NCBI RefSeq assembly: GCF_028769735.1
Contig: NC_088173.1
Coordinates: forward strand, 11,677,038 to 11,741,037
DNA from: Zonotrichia leucophrys gambelii
Lineage: Eukaryota; Chordata; Aves; Passeriformes; Passerellidae
Direction: 5' to 3'
Length of the DNA stretch: 64,000 nucleotides
Shown: positions 36,183 to 49,200 of the stretch, piece after piece
How the letters are laid out: the number at the start of each line of letters is the position of its first letter
How positions within the stretch are numbered: position 1 is the first letter of the stretch
Position numbers and translations under genes: made by a program
Notes under the pieces: generated by a model
Database searches by the model: none
Told to the model about the DNA's origin: nothing
What the model saw: the letters and a program-made list of their open reading frames with translations, nothing else

Positions 36183-38559
36183 GAATCATCTGCCTGCCTT
36201 ATAAGCAGATAAAATGTATTTTGCAAACAACGCTAATGACTTCAGCAGTTGAGGACTAATTGTTCCTGTAAGCTTTCCTGTAAGTTGTCTGGTAAACAGG
36301 AGTAGATAAAAGGCTTTAGAATTACCCAAGTCATACAAATAAATACATTAATAACATCTTCATATGCCCCACACATCTATTGGAAGAGGGTTTTCTGATG
36401 GCTTTGGTAACCTTCTCATTTCATGATACAGAAATTGATATTACTAAGCGTTTCTGTTGTTTATGCACTTATAAATCTCAACAAGATAAAAATTCTTCTC
36501 TGTTCTCACTGGAAAATAATTCTCTTTTGCCTATTGTGAACTATTTATGAAGTCTAAATGTAATGGAAGACATGAAGGTACATATTGTTATTGTTCTCTG
36601 GCCTTGCTCACAATATGTTTTGTGCTTTACAACACATCAGGAAGATAAAGACCATATATAAACACAATATATAAACACCAAGTGTTTTTTTATATATATG
36701 TAGTCATCGTGAAATTTGTCCAGTGGTAGATTGTAAAATTTAACAGTAAACAGTTCATTTTCTTACCTGAGGAAAACTAACGTTTGATGTGTGTATGAGG
36801 AAAGATAATCTGAACTTTAGATAAAAGTTCTGTTCCATCTGCCAGTATTAAAGATTTTCTCTATCACTGAAAGAAAATTCACTCTTTTTGAAAACGAGAA
36901 ATGGATTTCACTGTGACTAAAACTATTCTTTCTAGTTAAAGTAAGTACTTTAGAAATATAATTTGGATCTGAAAGGTGTAGTAAGTATTTTTTTCTAAAA
37001 TCACTCCCTCTGGTTTAATTGTGATACTGGCTGGATTTCTCTGTCCAGTTTCTGTTCATGTTTTCTGCTAATAGATGTATCTCCTGTCATAGGTTTATAT
37101 TCACTATTCTGCTGGCTGGTAAAGGTTGTGTTTGCTTTTACATATTGGGAGGTGATGGCCTGAAATGATGCCTTGGCGTAATGGGTTCCCTACATTAGAG
37201 TCAAATACCAGAGGCTGTTTTAAGTGTCTGAACCATAAAGACCTTATTCTTCAGAATACTTGAGGAGTAGATTTGGAAAAGATAATGTGATGCCTATATA
37301 ACACCTGTCATTTTGGGGGATGTGAAAGTGCTTTAGAAACTAGTACAGGTCTTGACTTTGATTTACACTCTATGAAATGTAGTTTTCTCAGGGAGGGAAT
37401 TTGGAGGGAAAAAATAACTGTTTAGCAATGCACAGTTTAACTGGCGCAAATCAATATGAGCGGGATCATTTTTAATCAGCTTTTTTTTTGGCTGGTTGTC
37501 CTTTTTATTGTTCCATTTTTATTTTGCCATTTTGAAATGCCCCAGATGAAGTGAGGATAAACCAAACTAATTCCTGAAATGAAGTAATAAAGGACCTGCT
37601 CACTACTTTGGGCCTGTCTCAACACCATAAATCTTTGGAATATCCTGAGACCTATTGCCATAGTTGTACATTTCTCAGTAAGGTTCAAGGAAGGTGACTG
37701 CATACCCTGTGCCACACACACATGCGTTTGGACTGTGATGCTGTAGAGGCTTCTGTTCATCTGTGCTGCCCATCCCTGGCCATCAGTAAACAAAAACTTA
37801 CATGCTTTTATGCCACTGGTTGTTAAAATCTGCTGGAACTGAACTAAGCCATTCTCCCAGACTGTGACCTTGAGTGTGACAAGGACTTCTAACCCCTCTT
37901 AGACACTGCTGTTTACTTGTTCTGTTTTTGACAACCAGATAGAAAATTGCTCCATTGTACTTCTGAAGAACGGATTGGTTTCAAATTACTCTGAAAGGAA
38001 GCCAACAGAACAGTTAACACCATGGGGCCAAGTTTTTAATGGTCTTCAGTCTGGCTCTTAAGTTTGTGTTCCCAGGTTCGCACTCTCAATCAATTGTAGA
38101 AAAAAGTAATTTCAGGCCCAATTAGATGTGACTCTTCATCTATCAGGTTCAGAGAAAACTGAATATATTTATGATTGAAAGGACAGTAGAAAAAACAGCA
38201 CTTGAGCTTACCCTAGTGCAATTTGTTTTAGTGTTTTTTTCACTCAGGTTGTGTGGTCTTTTCAAGTTACAACAGGACTGCATGCTGGTTGCAGCACTCA
38301 TCACTGCCTCTTTAATGATGAGAAGCATCAATATGTAATTTAGTAATGGAGCTAACTTTGCCAGAGATTGTGTGTTCCAGAAACTTCCCTGCCTGATCAT
38401 CCAGGAGTAACTCTGTTGGTCACTCGCCACCATCTGAGCTGGGACTGAAGCCCTTTCACTGCAACACACCCCACACTCACTCAGTCAGACCAGGTTTCCT
38501 CACTGGCTTGACCCCAGTGTTCCCATAGCAGAGTCTCAGACATCAGGATCCTGTAAATA
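36183..38559. other. Unique AT-rich DNA
   Basis: It includes a TATATATA run near 36692-36700 and a T run near 37483-37491. No gene or transposon is recognised. Confidence 0.45.
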
Positions 38560-39000
38560 ATTTAATCATGGTGCAACAACAGAATAAGCACTTGAGCTGA
38601 TGCCTCTGAGTAGGTACCCTGAACAAAGGAATCCCTGGGCTTTTGTACCCTCCCAGTCTAAGCATGGGAAAATCTGAGGGTCCTCAGCTCCTGCCGTGTC
38701 TCTGAGTGTCCAGTGCCCTGGCTGGCACCACAGGTCCCCGTACCCTTTGCTGTGCAAAGGTTGGTTCCAGTTCATGGCCTCTTGTTGGGGGCTCTCACCA
38801 CCAGAGCTGAATTCAGACCTGGCTCTGCAGCTGCTCACAGAGCTAGCAGCACTGAGTGTAGTGCCCAGCATGAGCATGTTTCTTCCTTTTCTACATCTGG
38901 AATTATACCAGGGGTTGAAAAGACACTAACAGATGTTAGTGTCTCCAGGTAATCTGCCATTTACTTGAGCCAGGACTTCAATTCCAGAGAGTGTAGATGG
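38560..39000. other. GC-richer block with a small hairpin, origin unknown
   Basis: About 440 bases are visibly richer in C and G than the surroundings, with CTGGCTGGCACC, CACCACCAGAGC and CTGCAGCTGCTCAC words. Open frames occur on both strands (38696-38929 and 38713-38952 plus; 38566-38877 minus), which is normal for GC-rich DNA. Near its end is a perfect 10-bp hairpin. The sharp composition edges suggest an inserted element (LTR or other) or an old exon. I do not recognise the family with any confidence. Confidence 0.35.
38921..38944. repeat. 10-bp perfect hairpin
   Basis: AGACACTAAC (38921-38930) and GTTAGTGTCT (38935-38944) around AGAT. It has no T-run context and is unlikely to be a terminator in a eukaryotic genome. 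Confidence 0.8.
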
Positions 39001-42000
39001 GGAAAATGTTGGGTGTGTCACAAAAAATTCAGTATCAATTGTCAGAACAGCTGTTAGAGTCCTGCTTCATTCTGCAGGATGCTTCAGGAGTGGAACCAGA
39101 GAACAACATGCCAGTGAGAGAAACTATTTGGTCCAGAGTGCAACTAGTTTAGTTTCAGGATTTTGTGATTCTCTGACAACAGCAAGATTAATTTTCTTGC
39201 CCTTTTCTGTGCATGTCAGGATCTTGCAGCCTCTTCCCCTAGAAGAAGAGAAAAAGACTGAGCACAGAAGGAATTGAAAACAGCATGATTTTCAATACAG
39301 TCTGTCACCTAAAATAATTTTCTTCCTTGGGATCAATACTGTCCTAATTAAGGTCATCTTAAGGACTGATGTTCTTGGCAAATTTCCTTTTATAAAGACA
39401 GCTTTCTTAAATGCACTTTTTCATGTATCTGTTTTGTCATGAGTACCAGTACTGATATTCTCACTTTCTACTATGCAAATAACTATGGAAACTTGTGCTT
39501 TCTGTTAGAATTAACATACAAATAAAACTAGTGTACTCTACAAATGATCAAGCTGAAACTTTCATATAGCAAAAAGTGCTTGGGAAGTGCTGTATGTATC
39601 TTCTTTTCTTACCTTGACACACCATTGCTAATAGTGAGTCAATATCTCATGTGAGGAAATGGCATTTGCTGAACATCAGGAAAAGGAAATTGGAGTCTGA
39701 TATTTTGCTGCTCCCCAGAAAATCATGTGAAAGTCATCCAGAAAAGCTTTCAGTGCATTGTACAGCAGTTGTTAAATTCATTTTGGAACAGGTTGGCTTC
39801 AAATTCTGCTGTCTTGATGGCTGCTGTGAAAAGAAAGACATGTTCTGAAACCCTGAAGGTAGAAATCACATGCTTGGCTTTGTATTTCTACCCCTCATCT
39901 GTGGAAAGGGAGAAATGTACTTTGCATGGATCAGATATCTGCTCTCAGGGCTGTTGGCTGCCTTCTTAAACTGCAGCTATCCAAAATGGGTGGATGCTAG
40001 TGGAGGAGACTGCTTTCTCCCTATCTTTCTCATACAACTGCAGTCAAAGGCTGCCCTCAGGGAACCTGACCACTGTTTTCTTAAAATACGCCTGAATCCT
40101 TAATTATGTGTGGCACAAGGCATTTAATTTGTGAGAAATGTTCTTTATTTGTTTATTGGTTTTCTTCTGTACAAGTTTCTTAGGATTTATAACAAATCAA
40201 CAAGCAAACAAAAACATTTCCTTTCGTAGAGAACCTTTTTTTTTTTCCATTGGAGGAAATGTACTACCAACTTACTGTAAAATGAAGAAAAAGGATATAG
40301 AGAGTAAAGTTTACCTTTGACACCTTTCTTTATGCTGTCGGTTCAAAAGGGTGTGATCTACATTTAATGCACCCCTAATGTTCATAATGAGAGGTTTCTG
40401 TACCCTAATGTTCTATGTTTAAAGTCTTTCAGTCTCTCACAGTCATTATCTTAAATCATACAAAACAAATGAGCTTCTTCTTTCATGCGGGGTGAGGGGT
40501 TTTTGCACAGGACAATGATTGCTCTCACATTCCCAGTGCAAAGTCTTAATTACAGCATCAGGAAACACTTCAAGTAGCCTATAAACATCTCTGCATCCTG
40601 AGTTTGGCAGGAGCTTTTTTGGCAAAGGCTGCTGGTGGCCTTACATTGATCACTTCAGTCCTGAGCTGCTATCTGACAGATGTGCTGGAGGGAACAGCAT
40701 CAGGCTGTTCATGCTCTTGGTCTCTGTGGTAGGCTTTCATCTACCAGATGTGTGATGGAACTCACAATCTCTTTAAATCAGAAGATCCTAATAAATAAAG
40801 ATGAAGTTCCTCCAGTCTCTGATTAGTTTACTATATTGGGGGAAGTAGAAAACAAGCATTTTTTGTGGTGATATTTAAGGTGTGAAAGAACAGTTCAAAG
40901 CAGGCTTACATAAACATAAAGTAGATAAAATTTGGAGCTCTGTGGAACTCTCATGGGAAGGAAAAGAAATACCCTTCCTCTTAAATATAGCTCCCTTAGG
41001 TTGCTTTTGGTCAGTCCTGCACTGCAGCTGTAAAGGATTCCAGCTTCCCAGCTCCAAGATGCAATTACTCACAGCTTAAGAGCCACACAGCACACAGGAC
41101 TGAGCCATGTCCCCATAGCCAGGACACATTAGGGGAATGCAGTTAACCCTGGCTCCCTAGACAAGTCAGAAACAGTCCTGTAATTGTATCTGGGGACAGG
41201 CAGGTTGGACTTGAAGTTCCCTGACCCAATTATAGTTGTAACTCTGACAAAGCTTAGCTCTCAAAGCAGGTTAATAAGCTAAAGGGACAGATTCATGTTA
41301 TGTGCAGAGCATGAAAGTTTCTTTGAAGCTGTTCCACAGTGCTCTAACCCGAAGTTCAACAGGCACTGCGCCAGTGTCTCTGCTGTATCCCATGTGAACT
41401 TCACATTGCTTTGCTTAGTAGTGACATTCGGAATGCTTGATGTATTTTTCATCATTCTTACAGCCTTGTGGATTAATGCAAGTCATATAGTCCCTTTCTT
41501 TAGCAGAGACGCTGCTTTTCCCAATTTTTAAAAACCATTTACAAAATCCTTTACTTTTACCAGTGAAGCCTAAACTTTCTTTTGTAACAAATAAGTTCAG
41601 TTTTTCCTGTTTACTTATCTGTCTACTGCTTATTCCATTTTAATGGGAAATTGCTCCCCATGAGCAATTCCAATGAGTCAAAGCCAAATCTTTTGAAGAT
41701 ATACCATGTTGAAGGAGAGGATCTAGGACTAAAGTGTGGAATAGATCTGTCTGTAAAAGACTCAATCACCCCATCATAAGAAAACATTTGGGATCTGCTT
41801 CAGGAACATTTCTGTAAGTAGGCACATGTACACTTAATATTTTGCAGTTGGGGGGAGCAGGTATTGAATTTTCAAATTACAGAGCTCTAATTGGTTCCTT
41901 AAAAGCCCTATGTTTCCTTTAGTCTTCATCATGTGAAACTTCCAACTAGTCCTAGAATGGCACCTCAGGTTTCCTTAGGAGGAATTTGGGCTCCACTGAT

Positions 42001-42720
42001 GTTAATAAAATTTTGCCTTTGTCTTCAGTGTAACAATTACACACCTGCAGCTCAATAGCCTTTGTCCCATATTTTCATGCAAAGCTGTGTGGAGATGTTA
42101 ATGTCACTTCAGTGAAACCACTTCTGGTTTCCAATTTTAAAAAGTGTTAAATTTTTAATAATATGGATTTCTTTAATGTCCTTAATAATATGTACTCATA
42201 CAATTAAAATAAGTGAAATGTGGGTAGACTGGAAACAGGTACTGGGTACTCAATGAAAATACTATGACTTGCACTAAAGATCTCCTAAGAACATGCTTAA
42301 TTCCAGATGCTGTCATTGATACTGCATGTTGCTAGTGAAAAACAAGGCCAAATGGGCCTAAAGGAAAAGGCCAGCATGGTAAGAGCACCCTAAGTCATGT
42401 TTTGAATGAAAACCTGGGACACTGCAGTGATGAGTATGCTTATAGCTGGTCTAACTTATGGGCTGTATTTAAACTGATATAGCTAGCTTATGTATCAGTT
42501 ACAACAAAAATATGAGCTTTAGGGGACTGCCAAAACCTCTGGATACATGGACCACTCACCTGTTATTTGGGCTAATGCACTGTAATTGCTATCTGAGCTA
42601 AATAGGTTAAAGATGGCACTGTTGTGTGCAGGTAGCTAAACCATCAAAAAATAACCTAGAGTGGTCTGGAAATAGCCCTGGAATGTTATATAGAACTCAG
42701 GGTGGGCTAACTTAAAGGAC
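39001..42720. other. Unique AT-rich DNA
   Basis: No recognised gene, RNA or transposon over 3.7 kb. Overlapping open frames at 39651-40103 lack family resemblance. Confidence 0.45.
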
Positions 42721-42942
42721 TAGGGAAAAAAGACCACGTGGCAGTTGAGAAAATAGAAAGCAGTGGGGGAAAAAGCAACATCCTAGCACATAGCTGAAAT
42801 CTTGCAGAGATCATGGTGTGCTAAGATAAGGGGCCAGGAGAAGAATACATGTTGGTTGAGAAAATGAAAAATAGTGGGGAAACAAAGTGTAACTAGCACA
42901 TGACTGAAATCTTATAGAAAGGAGTGAGAAAAAAGTGAAAAA
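42721..42942. repeat. Diverged tandem duplication, 111-bp period
   Basis: The core TTGAGAAAAT followed by AGTGGGG-like, CTAGCACAT and CTGAAATCTT words occurs at 42745 and again at 42856, in the same order and with near-identical spacing. The two units differ at many positions, so the duplication is old. The region and the 270 bases after it are purine-rich on the plus strand. It could be a fragment of an unrecognised transposon with internal repeats. Confidence 0.75.
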
Positions 42943-44734
42943 GAAGCAAAGATTGAAAAGAAGAATTGTTTCTACAAGAAACAAAACCTGGGAACTAAAA
43001 AATCCTGAAGTTATCAGAAATGTGCTATAGAACTATTATTGAAATGGAGGAAAGAGAATAGATGGCAGAAAGTGAGAAATATGGAAAGATCACACAGAAC
43101 GAAAGAAAACAAGGAGATTTCCAGAACCTTAAGAATAGCGTTTTCTCGTGACTGTGCTTTTCTGCAGGATCTCAATTTTGTAGCTTATTTTCTGCCTCTA
43201 TTGCAGAAAGGAGCCAAAGCTTAAGGGCAGGAAAACAGGAAAGCATTCCATTGAAATCAAATCTAAATCCAGACACGAGCCTGGTTTTCAACTTACAGCC
43301 TAACTCTAAATCCCTTTAAAGTTTTCTTGTCACTTAATTGCACTACAAAGCCTTGGCAGCTTCCTCACATCACAATTCTAAGCTGTCAAAGTAAGTAAAA
43401 GTAGATATAAAGCCCGTCTAGTGTCTGTCAATTTTTAGAAACCATTTTCTAGCTGCAATTATGTACCAAGCAATAAGTTTATTGTGTCAGGTCGTAAGGC
43501 CCAACCTACAAATTTTGGTTCATCAAATTTAGTTGAGCCTTGCTTTATTAGGTGGCCTTCCTGGAACAATAAAATCCACCTTTATCATACCTGGAACTGG
43601 AGTCTTTGATCTCAGATTTTACATATTGCATGTTTGTTTGAACTGACATACAAAGAAGAAAGATAAAACAACTAAAAATGCTCTCACTTCACTGTTAAGT
43701 GGTAGAAATGCTCTCAATTACATGCATAGACAGTGAAAAACTTTATAACCAGGGTAATTCCTAGGCACTTCTGGGGCATATATATAGCAACATGTAGCAT
43801 TATGATAGCTTCACCTCACCCTTCTGACAAGCTATTGTAACCACTGGGCCTCATGAAGAGAAATATTTTAAGGCCCCAGTTATCTCCTATGACAGTCCAT
43901 GGAATATCGTAGCCTATGTTACCTTGTGGATGTAGTGCATCCATGTATAACAACTGCACAAAACCTCAAAGCTATTTTGTAGCATAAAATTGAAATTTTG
44001 TAGCATAAACAATGCTTAGATACTTTTCTGTTAATTAAGGAGGCACTATAAGAGCTAAGAGCAGGGATTAAAAGAAGTAAAGTTTTCGTAGTTTTGGTAA
44101 GAATGGAATTAAGAGTTGGGCTGGTCACATCAATGCCACATACCTATAAAATGTGGGCTCAAATAGAAGTGTTTAATCAATCATCACTGTAATTAGTGAA
44201 TAGCAGAGTGGACTGATTCAGGTTTCTCTTGCTACTACGTGCGCTAGTATCAACAGCACTCAACTTATTTTCATGACATTACTTCTGCTTTGGACTGCTG
44301 CTAATGGGACTTGCACTATGACATTTACCCACACCTAACATAAAGTACACTTGCACTACAAACCAGTCAGTAGCCTTAAAAGCATATGTTATCAGTTTGC
44401 TGAGAATGGACAATTGTGAGCATGTGTGCTCATAAGGAGCACAGGTCTGATCGTTATATTGGGAAGAGAGCACAGTTCAGTTGGATTTCTAGCTGAGTTA
44501 TTTTTAAAGGGTAGTGTTTTGAACATGGAGAAATGCAGTGCTGCAAATAAGAATTTATATATAAAATCTTAATGTTTTTGTAGAAATAGTAGTTTTCTTT
44601 CCTATGTTCTTTTGGAAAGAAATATTTGCAGGTATTTATATGGGTTGTGTGTTGCTATGGAAATGTCAGGGAGGGGTAAACAAAGAGGAACAATTCTGTT
44701 TATAAAGAAAACAGAAAACAGATGAGAGGAAGAA
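42943..44734. other. Unique DNA, purine-rich at the start
   Basis: The first 200 bases are A/G-rich on the plus strand. Nothing else is recognised. Confidence 0.4.
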
Positions 44735-44780
44735 AATATAATTATCCCCATTTTACAGCTGAGAAATTTGAACACAACAA
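44735..44780 (-). mobile_element. Possible MIR-like SINE core fragment, minus strand
   Basis: ATTATCCCCATTTTACAG followed by CTGAGAAA matches, as I remember it, the reverse complement of the MIR core (ATTATCCCCATTTTACAGATGAGGAAACTGAGG) over about 30 bases with few differences. The match decays downstream. Ancient amniote SINE cores occur in bird genomes, sometimes as conserved elements. A 30-base match by eye is suggestive but not proof. Confidence 0.4.
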
Positions 44781-45179
44781 AGATAAAGAGCCCAATTCTT
44801 ATAGAAATCTATCAACCCTTTTAGGTTCACCTGTCATTTGGGCATTGTTCTGCCTGCAGGGTGCTCCCAGAACACCAACAAATCATTATGCTCCCCTCAC
44901 ACTGTACCTTTTGCCTGCTTCTGCATTCAGATGCAACCTTTCATCATAGCTGTCAAAACTGTATTTTGTAAAAGGACCCAAGTCACCCTACCACCCCAGC
45001 TTCTAAAGAAATATTGGCATGACCTAGTGATCAATAAGAGAGCTCAGAATAGAAATAAAAGAAACTGGCACTACCAGCAATGAGACCCTGCTTTCTGTCC
45101 CACTGAATGTCACAGTGTGGATGTAGGCCCTCTATTCATAACATGTCACACTAACTTTGGAGTCTGATCATTTTCTTTT
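44781..45179. other. Unique DNA
   Basis: Nothing recognised. Confidence 0.4.
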
Positions 45180-46230
45180 GTTTCAGATCTGACATTGGAG
45201 GAAGTGGGTGGGTCTTTCAGTATTCTGTTCAGTAAGTTCTGCAATCTTGACAGTAAGTTTTGCACTTTCTGATTGTGAATGGTGAGGACCAGAAACATCC
45301 CCAAGCCACCAAGAAGAGCTTATAACTGAAAACAGGTTCAAATTTAAATATGCAAACAATCTCAGTGACCACAGCCTTCCCACTCCTTCCTTCTGTTGGG
45401 CATTTCTGATCCTTGCACTCTGCAACTGATTGAGCGTGAGTTCAGGCTGCTGTTCAGAGTCAAAAGAAGCTGTCTTAGAGACAGCAAAGAAATGCACCAG
45501 GAGAGGTGGAGGAGATACAGGAGAATGTGACCAGCCCCAGTCAAGTACTTAAAGGTAGTTTGATCCCACAGTTCTTTGTTGGAGCAAGGAGCCTGAGAAA
45601 TAAAATCCCACAAAAAACCGTCTGTGTTAGAATCCAGTCCCAGCAGGTAAACAAGAAAATTTTTCCTCAAGATCAGAGTAAAAGGAACAGAAATTGTTCC
45701 TCAAGAACAGAGTAGAAGAGGACCTTCTGCACCTGCATTTTTTAGCTGCTTTGCCAGAGAGCCTGTACTGAGCCTGAGAGAGAGTTCAAGCTGAAGAATT
45801 TATGCTCTGATCCAGAATTTGGTACATGTATCTGTGGCCATAAAAACTGTAACTTTGACATAAAAAAGCCATGCCATAACTATGTCTGCATATCCTCCTC
45901 TGAACTTTTAGAGTATTAGCTCCTGGTGCAAAAGTTGGTGGGGAAAAACCACCTGACTGAGGATCTTGGACTCATGCTAGAAAATGGGCTGCTTCTCTCT
46001 TTGGTCACAAAGCTGGGTGTCAAGAAATGTCTAGGAAGAAAGTCACTCTGACTCATCAGATAATAGCTGATTTTCATGCATCTCACTTCCATCACACTTC
46101 CACACCTCCACAAGGCAGTCAACCAGCACCTGATATTCTTGGATATCAACTCTGAACTCTGTTATTCTCTAGATGTTGTATATTTCTTTCAAAATAAATA
46201 TTTTCTTTTTCTTGAGCTTCACTCTGTCTT
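45180..46230. other. Composition-distinct block with AATAAA near the end
   Basis: About 1 kb with a more balanced base composition than its flanks and fewer long A/T runs. An AATAAA lies at 46193-46198, followed by a T-rich stretch and CTTCACTCTGTCTTGG, an arrangement also seen at the R/U5 end of LTRs. I cannot match it to a family. It could be an old LTR, another transposon, or ordinary unique DNA. Confidence 0.2.
45655..45722 (+). repeat. Two-copy tandem repeat, 34-bp period
   Basis: TTCCTCAAGATCAGAGTAAA at 45663 and TTCCTCAAGAACAGAGTAGA at 45697 begin near-identical units with similar flanks. A simple local duplication with a few substitutions. Confidence 0.75.
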
Positions 46231-49200
46231 GGCATGTCTTTCTGACTAGAGTTGTGCTCATCTTAGGTGAAAGATGGAATAGTCATCTAGTGGAAGGAAT
46301 TGCCCAGAAAATGAAACCAGGTATCATTTAAATAACCCAGACTGTGTCACAGATTCAGGCTGGACTGAGACCAAAAGAATACTTAGAGCCTTTTTCACCT
46401 GAAACTTGAGGCATGTGTGGCTTTTTACATTTTCAATAAGGAGTGCAGCACAGAAAAAATATCTCTGTTCATATGTGAAGTCTAGGAAGCTGGAGCTGGT
46501 AGAAGGTTTTTGCTTTTCCCCCAGAACTTGTTAGGTGACATACTTCACTAGTGTATGGGCTTGTCTCAGCAGCCTGTCTCTCATCTTTTGCTACACTTGT
46601 GGATAGAAATCCACAGTACTGTCATATTCCCTGTTCCAGTTCTGCCCCCACTAAAATCAGAAATCACCATTGCTTCCTTTCTAAGTCATAAAACTATCTA
46701 TAGCCTTGCTTTGACTCACAGTCACCTACAGTTTTTGACATCCATTCCTATCCTTAGAGCCACTCCATGCTAATCTCATCTGGAAAAATCCTGCACTTGT
46801 TAGATCATGTCTCTCACTCTTTACTAATATATATCAGCCAAGACAAGACCTGGAGGATGCAGTGCTGTCATCTGGTGCTCGAGGCTCTTCGTCTATCATC
46901 TGCTTTAAGCTTCCGCCCCACTTTGCTTCAGGAATGTTGGCTCTAACCTGGTAGGCTGGAGTAACAGTAACCATGTACAATGAAACTGAGGACTTCAAGA
47001 ACAGCAGTGGAGGAATATAAATATCTTGAAAGTTGGGGAAAGACCATGATAGGACTTGAACACAAATCTGAATTGTGAAGGTTGTCAGAGTTTTATGAGC
47101 TGAGCATGTGTACAGGGTCATCTAAGAGGTGCAAGGAACTTTAGACTTCTAAATGTAAATGACAACATAAAGTAAATGCCAAATGTCTGGTAGGAGTATA
47201 TGAGCATGTGGGCATGGAGGCAAAGAAAGTTTAGATGCCAGCACAAACTGAGATGTGTAACAGGGCTAAATCTCACTTGAGATGAAAAACCGGTGATGTC
47301 CCCAAGAACTGAATCTTGTGAATTCTTTCATCTTCTACAGCTGCAGCCTAACCCTACTTCAAAGTCATCTTTAGACTGTAAGGCCTCTTAAACCACTATA
47401 GCTGATAATTTCTAACAAATCCTAGTCTCAGACTGTTACTTAAAACAGCTGCTTATGTGATACATTTTTCCAGTGTTGTCCTTGGAAAAAAAATACTTCA
47501 GCAATAGAGCATGTCTATCCAACAAGGTGTAGCCTGTTTAATTTTCTGATTCAGATTAAAAAAAAATTGTCCTTGGAACTGTTGTAACATTGTTGTCTTG
47601 CCTCTCTTAGAGCCTGTATGTTTTGTTGTGAGAGGCAGGAGCAAGCAGCTCAGGCTGCAGCAGGGTGGCTTCTGAGCTTGCTTGAGTGATGTGCAGGCAG
47701 CAGGTGTGCATGCCTGCCTACACCTGAATAAATTGTCCAGCATCACTGAAAGAAAGGCTCCAAGGCTTTGAAGAATAAATCTTGAAAGCGGGTCTGACTC
47801 CTAATTCAAAATCTAATTTTCTCCCTGGGCAAAATTCAGATTCTTACCTCCAAATACTCCATAATACTGAAGTTAATTATGGGGGCTGCAGTTTACATAC
47901 TTGCTCTAAGAGTACAGTAACCTAAAATCCAGTTGGAAAATTTTAGGATGTTTATAATTATTTTCCAAACTCTTATGTGTGTTATGCCTTCTGGTTACTT
48001 CAAGATAGAGAAGAAAAGAATGAAAAATAAAAAATTATGAATAATACCTTGAAAATAATTCTAAAATATTCTAGAAGGTAAAAAAAAATAAAATCAATAT
48101 TTTATTACATTTCATAGGCAATACAAACAACATGCTGCTCAGTACTTCAGCTACATACAGAGTTTTCCAGGTTCTGGCAATCACAGAATTTAAGAAGAAA
48201 TATTGTCTTGTGATACTTTTTCCTTTTGAGATTGTTGATAATATGCAGGGACTGGTCCAACATCACCAATTTGTTAACATCACTAGGAATGGTAATATGA
48301 AACAACTGCTTGAACAACTAATGCTGCAATCACTATAGCAGATGATAGAAAATGGACTAATCTTGGAAGTATACCTGTGCATATGTATGTGTTTCCACAT
48401 CTGGATGGGGCAGTCAGAATGCAAATAAACTAGGCAGAAGAGGGGAGATGGCTCATCTCAGATTTGTTGCAGGAAGAAGTGTTCTAACTATGATGTTCAC
48501 TTTAGTTTTGGGCAACACAGGGGATCTTGACAGTTAGGAATCTTTGGTCTTTGCAGCTTGTGAAAAATATCAGTAAATCAGTAAGAGCCACTAGACATAT
48601 CAGGGCTAGTGACAGACATAGGTCTATCTGTATGAATGTAAGTGCTTTGTTTGCAGAAATGGTACACACTGCTTTGCACTATGACTAAACAAAGATGTGG
48701 CTTCTTTGGAAAAGCTTACCTGTGTTAGTTCTACTCTCTGAGGGAAAACGCAGATAGAGTAGGAGTTTTTCTGCTAACTCTGGGTACCAAGGTCTGCTAA
48801 GGAGGGAAGAACTTTGGGGTTCTTCACACAAGAAAACTTGAGGATCAGATCTGCTATGCTTGTATTCAAAGGAAAAGAAGTCAGGTACAGGAATCTACTT
48901 TGACTTTAGATCTGAGGAAAGAAAATAAACGAGACAAAGTAAAATAAAAAAATTATATGGCCATGGCTGCTTACAGATAAAAAAATCCTGCTTTTCATCC
49001 ACCCCCTCCTCTTTGTTATCATTATCTGTGACATAAAAGCAAAGACTGGCAGTTAAAGGAAGTATCTCTGTAAAAGCACAGGGAGTACAGAGTATTTTCT
49101 TTTCTACAGCAAAGGAGAATGGAACCCAGTTCTAATACTAAAACAGAGAGCAAGGAAATAAATATTTTACTTAGATGTTTGCTGAGAGGAGAGAAAAGGC

